Assembly (NCBI GenBank): GCA_038396605.1
Contig: CP121690.1
Location: forward strand, 62,001 to 126,000
Length of the DNA: 64,000 nucleotides
Source: Eubacteriales bacterium mix99
Lineage (GTDB): Bacteria > Bacillota > Clostridia > Caldicoprobacterales > DTU083
Reading direction: 5' to 3'
Part shown: piece after piece, positions 61,946 through 64,000 of the stretch
How the letters are laid out: each line of letters starts with the position of its first letter
Position numbering within the stretch: position 1 is the first letter of the stretch
Program-made: the position numbers and the translations under genes
Notes under the pieces: model-generated
What the model was told of the DNA's origin: nothing
Database searches by the model: none
Seen by the model: only the letters and a program-made list of their open reading frames with translations

Positions 61946-62902
61946 TTACCAGAGACTGGTTTCACTTATTTTTCTGCTGAACTGATTGAACAGCACCAGC
62001 ATGGCAAAATTGATCAGCGAATTGAACAGCCCGATTGCAGTGGAATAGCTGAAGTCCGCATCCTGTATGCCTCGCCTGTAAACATAGGTTGAAATGACAT
62101 CCGCAGTTTTATAGGTAAGAGGATTATAAAGAAGGATAATCTTTTCGAAACCCACGGAAAACAGGGATCCAATCCGAAGAATCAGCATGATAATGATGGT
62201 TGGCAGAATACCGGGTATGGTAATATATATGAGCTGTTTCCAGTTATTTGCGCCATCAATAGTAGCCGATTCATATAATTGGGCATCAATTCCTGCCAGG
62301 GCAGCGATGTATATAATGGAATTCCAACCTGCATTCTGCCATACCCCTGACAGAACATAAATGCTTTTAAACCATCCGGGTTCTGCCAGAAAATGTACCG
62401 CTTTTCCTCCCAGAGTCTTGATCAGGTAGTTAATGATGCCGGAGCTGGGGGAAAGGAAGGAAACCAGCATACCGGAAACAACAATTACGGATATGAAGTG
62501 GGGCAGATACACGATGGTCTGGACGCTTCGCTTCATGAAATTGTTTTTTACAGAATTGATCATCAACGCAAGGATAACAGGCAGGGGAAACCCCACGAGA
62601 AGATCATAGATATTGATCGTAATGGTATTGTAAATAAGACGCCAGAAATAAACCGAGTGGAGAAAGTCCCTGATGTGCCGCAATCCGGCCCATGGACTTC
62701 CCCATATTCCCTGGTATGGATTATAGTCCTTGAACGCAATCAACAATCCGTACAGGGGCATATAAGCAAAAACGAAGAAATAAACAATTGTGGGCAGAAA
62801 CAGGAGATACAGATATTTTGATCGGGACATATCTCTTGCAAATGTGCCGGATCTTCCAATCCTCCGTTGATTTTTCACATTTTTTACTGTGTTTTGTGCC
62901 AT
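61946..62902 (-). CDS. Sugar ABC transporter permease, LplB-like
   Basis: A 318-residue permease. Family marks: YLYLLFLPTIVYFFVFAYMPLYGLLIAFKDYNPYQGIWGSPWAGL, EAA loop DAQLYESATIDGANNWKQLIYITIPGILP and C-terminus NQFSRKISETSLW, close to that of the product at 41211. ATG at 62902 follows GGAGG by five bases. It lies 124 bases after the binding-protein gene; a strong hairpin is in that gap. With the YtcP-type gene downstream it forms the channel of the third right-hand cassette, in the order binding protein, LplB-type, YtcP-type. Confidence 0.9.
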   Translation of the reverse strand: MAQNTVKNVKNQRRIGRSGTFARDMSRSKYLYLLFLPTIVYFFVFAYMPLYGLLIAFKDYNPYQGIWGSPWAGLRHIRDFLHSVYFWRLIYNTITINIYDLLVGFPLPVILALMINSVKNNFMKRSVQTIVYLPHFISVIVVSGMLVSFLSPSSGIINYLIKTLGGKAVHFLAEPGWFKSIYVLSGVWQNAGWNSIIYIAALAGIDAQLYESATIDGANNWKQLIYITIPGILPTIIIMLILRIGSLFSVGFEKIILLYNPLTYKTADVISTYVYRRGIQDADFSYSTAIGLFNSLINFAMLVLFNQFSRKISETSLW

Positions 62903-62974
62903 TGCAGCCTCCGTTCCACCGCTTTTGCGCGGCTAATCTATATCAGATAAATAAATCCTTCATGCTTTTTATTT

Positions 62975-63012
62975 CTGCAAAGGCTCCCAGAGCCTGCCGG
63001 AAGCCTTTGCAG
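62975..63012 (-). other. Intercistronic hairpin between binding-protein and permease genes
   Basis: Perfect 11-base arms CTGCAAAGGCT and AGCCTTTGCAG with a 16-base loop, 15 bases after the binding-protein stop. Followed by AAATAAAAAGC on the minus strand, so it lacks a U-tract. Same position as the hairpin at 42231 in the cassette at 42176-45765. Confidence 0.75.
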
Positions 63013-63026
63013 TGCGAATTATATTT

Positions 63027-64000
63027 TCACTTTGCATTCCAATCATTCATGGCTTTCTGATATATCTTAATGACTTCATCAATTCCCATCTTCTGAACCT
63101 TTTCCACGTATTTGTCCCAATCAGATATCGGCTGCTTCCCTACGATAAAGTTGGTGACAGATTCATTGACATAGGTGTTGATATCGGTCATAAGCTGCTT
63201 TCTTCTGTCATTGTCCTTCTGTGAGAAAGAAAGTCTTGGCGGCAGGGGTTCCACCAAAGTTTCCGATGTCAGAATATCGGTCTTGGCAGTTCTGACTTCC
63301 TCCGAATCCCTCTGCAGGGTAAGATCAGAAGGCAGCCAGACAGTAGGCCATATGCTCCTTCCGGGCGTCAGGGAGCCCCAGGCTTCATCCACCGTCCTGC
63401 CGTCCGGATTTTTCAGAATAAAGTCTGTCCATTGAGGCTTTCCGTCCACCATGGTATAGCTTTTGCCTTCCTCGCCCCACATCTTTGCCTGACCTTCTTC
63501 ACTGTACCAGTAATCCGCCCATTTCACGGTTTCGACAGGATGCTTATTGTCCCTTGTAACAACAAATCCCTGCGGAAGGGCACTGGGGTCCGTTATCGTA
63601 TGGAACTGGTCGCCATGCGGGCCTTTTGCCACCGGCGCAACGTTTAAGTGAAATTCAGAATCGCCGTTCATTTTTGCGGTATCGTTCATGGTGATCAGAT
63701 CGCCGCCAAATACTCCTCTGGTAGCGCCCACAAGATTCTGCGTCATCTTTGCCTGAAAAGCCTTATTGTCATTTGTTACGATTTCCGGATCAATCAAGTC
63801 CTCCTGATAGAGTTTGTTCAGCCACTCCACCATTTCCTTATAACGGGGCTCTATAGGCGAATAATGTACCTTTCCATCCTGGGGATAAAGCTTTTCAGCA
63901 GAATAGAATTTCCCTTCAAATGTCTCGCTGTTTCCGTTATCGTGCATCCCCCATGTCATGGCAAACTTCATCAGGTCACCGATCCCATCCCCGCTGAAAG
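63027..64000 (-). CDS. Extracellular sugar-binding protein, LplA-like (partial, 5' end beyond window)
   Basis: The C-terminal 323 codons of a binding protein; the frame is open to the right edge, so signal peptide and N-lobe are outside the window. Visible: GIGDLMKFAMTWGMHDNG, VHYSPIEPRYKEMVEWLNKLYQEDLIDPEIVTND, KMTQNLVGATRGVFGGDL, KWADYWYSEEGQAKMWGEEGKSYTM and a C-terminal ITDINTYVNESVTNFIVGKQP-like helix region (read as LMTDINTYVNESVTNFIVGK). The last motif parallels EINTYVDEMTTKFIMGEE of the products at 42299 and 44101, so these belong to one subfamily. It is the first visible gene of the cassette with the permeases at 61946 and 61052. Confidence 0.9.
   Translation of the reverse strand, partial: FSGDGIGDLMKFAMTWGMHDNGNSETFEGKFYSAEKLYPQDGKVHYSPIEPRYKEMVEWLNKLYQEDLIDPEIVTNDNKAFQAKMTQNLVGATRGVFGGDLITMNDTAKMNGDSEFHLNVAPVAKGPHGDQFHTITDPSALPQGFVVTRDNKHPVETVKWADYWYSEEGQAKMWGEEGKSYTMVDGKPQWTDFILKNPDGRTVDEAWGSLTPGRSIWPTVWLPSDLTLQRDSEEVRTAKTDILTSETLVEPLPPRLSFSQKDNDRRKQLMTDINTYVNESVTNFIVGKQPISDWDKYVEKVQKMGIDEVIKIYQKAMNDWNAK

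Noticed and set aside
1-64000. Mobile element, prophage, CRISPR or integration site
   Set aside because: No transposase, integrase, phage structural gene, tRNA or regular spaced repeat was found; the decayed genes at 10364-15161 have no insertion-sequence ends visible.

Overview
The window reads as a Bacillota chromosome segment, most likely an anaerobic, glycan-degrading member of the Clostridia. The pointers are strong AGGAGG ribosome binding sites, frequent TTG and GTG starts, a GTP-type PEP carboxykinase, an agrBD quorum-sensing pair, LplA/LplB/YtcP-type sugar ABC transporters and membrane-bound AraC regulators. No rRNA, tRNA, CRISPR array, phage gene or transposase was seen. The genus cannot be fixed from the sequence alone.

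Layout. (1) 1-10255, minus strand: an apparent operon for carbohydrate uptake. In transcription order it holds a very large solute-binding protein with carbohydrate-binding-like N-terminal modules, two MalF/MalG-type permeases, an NHL-propeller/TPR/Yip1 membrane protein, a secreted DUF5696 protein and a further permease cut by the window edge. (2) 10364-15161: a decay zone with a solute-binding protein lacking its N-terminus, a C-terminal inositol-monophosphatase fragment and a serine hydrolase with a frameshifting internal deletion, around an intact GH51 arabinofuranosidase. (3) 15218-25651: threonine degradation (tdh-kbl), a sugar isomerase-like TIM barrel, a small membrane protein, an aldo/keto reductase, a GH38 alpha-mannosidase, a GH172/DUF2961 protein and a VanZ protein. 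(4) 25746-28033: agrD-agrB without agrC/agrA, and UDP-glucose dehydrogenase. (5) 28241-37780: plus-strand housekeeping genes (rRNA methyltransferase, pseudouridine synthase, acyl-CoA synthetase behind a structured leader, DEAD-box helicase, pckG) interrupted by a minus-strand GHMP kinase/isomerase pair. (6) 37863-64000, all minus strand: three LplA/LplB/YtcP-type ABC cassettes (one with a duplicated binding-protein gene), two transmembrane AraC regulators, three Gfo/Idh/MocA oxidoreductases, a LacI repressor, a 2-hydroxyacid dehydrogenase, an M55 peptidase and a GHL6-type glycoside hydrolase.

How it fits together. Binding proteins and permeases import sugars or oligosaccharides, but no ABC ATPase gene is present, so a shared MsmX-type ATPase encoded elsewhere is expected. 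Glycosidases (GH51, GH38, GH172, GHL6) and oxidoreductase/isomerase genes would process the imported sugars. Near-identical palindromic operators upstream of the M55-dehydrogenase-LacI operon and of the Gfo/Idh operon tie these two operons into one LacI regulon. Stable hairpins lie between binding-protein and permease genes in all three right-hand cassettes, which suggests graded expression within each cassette.
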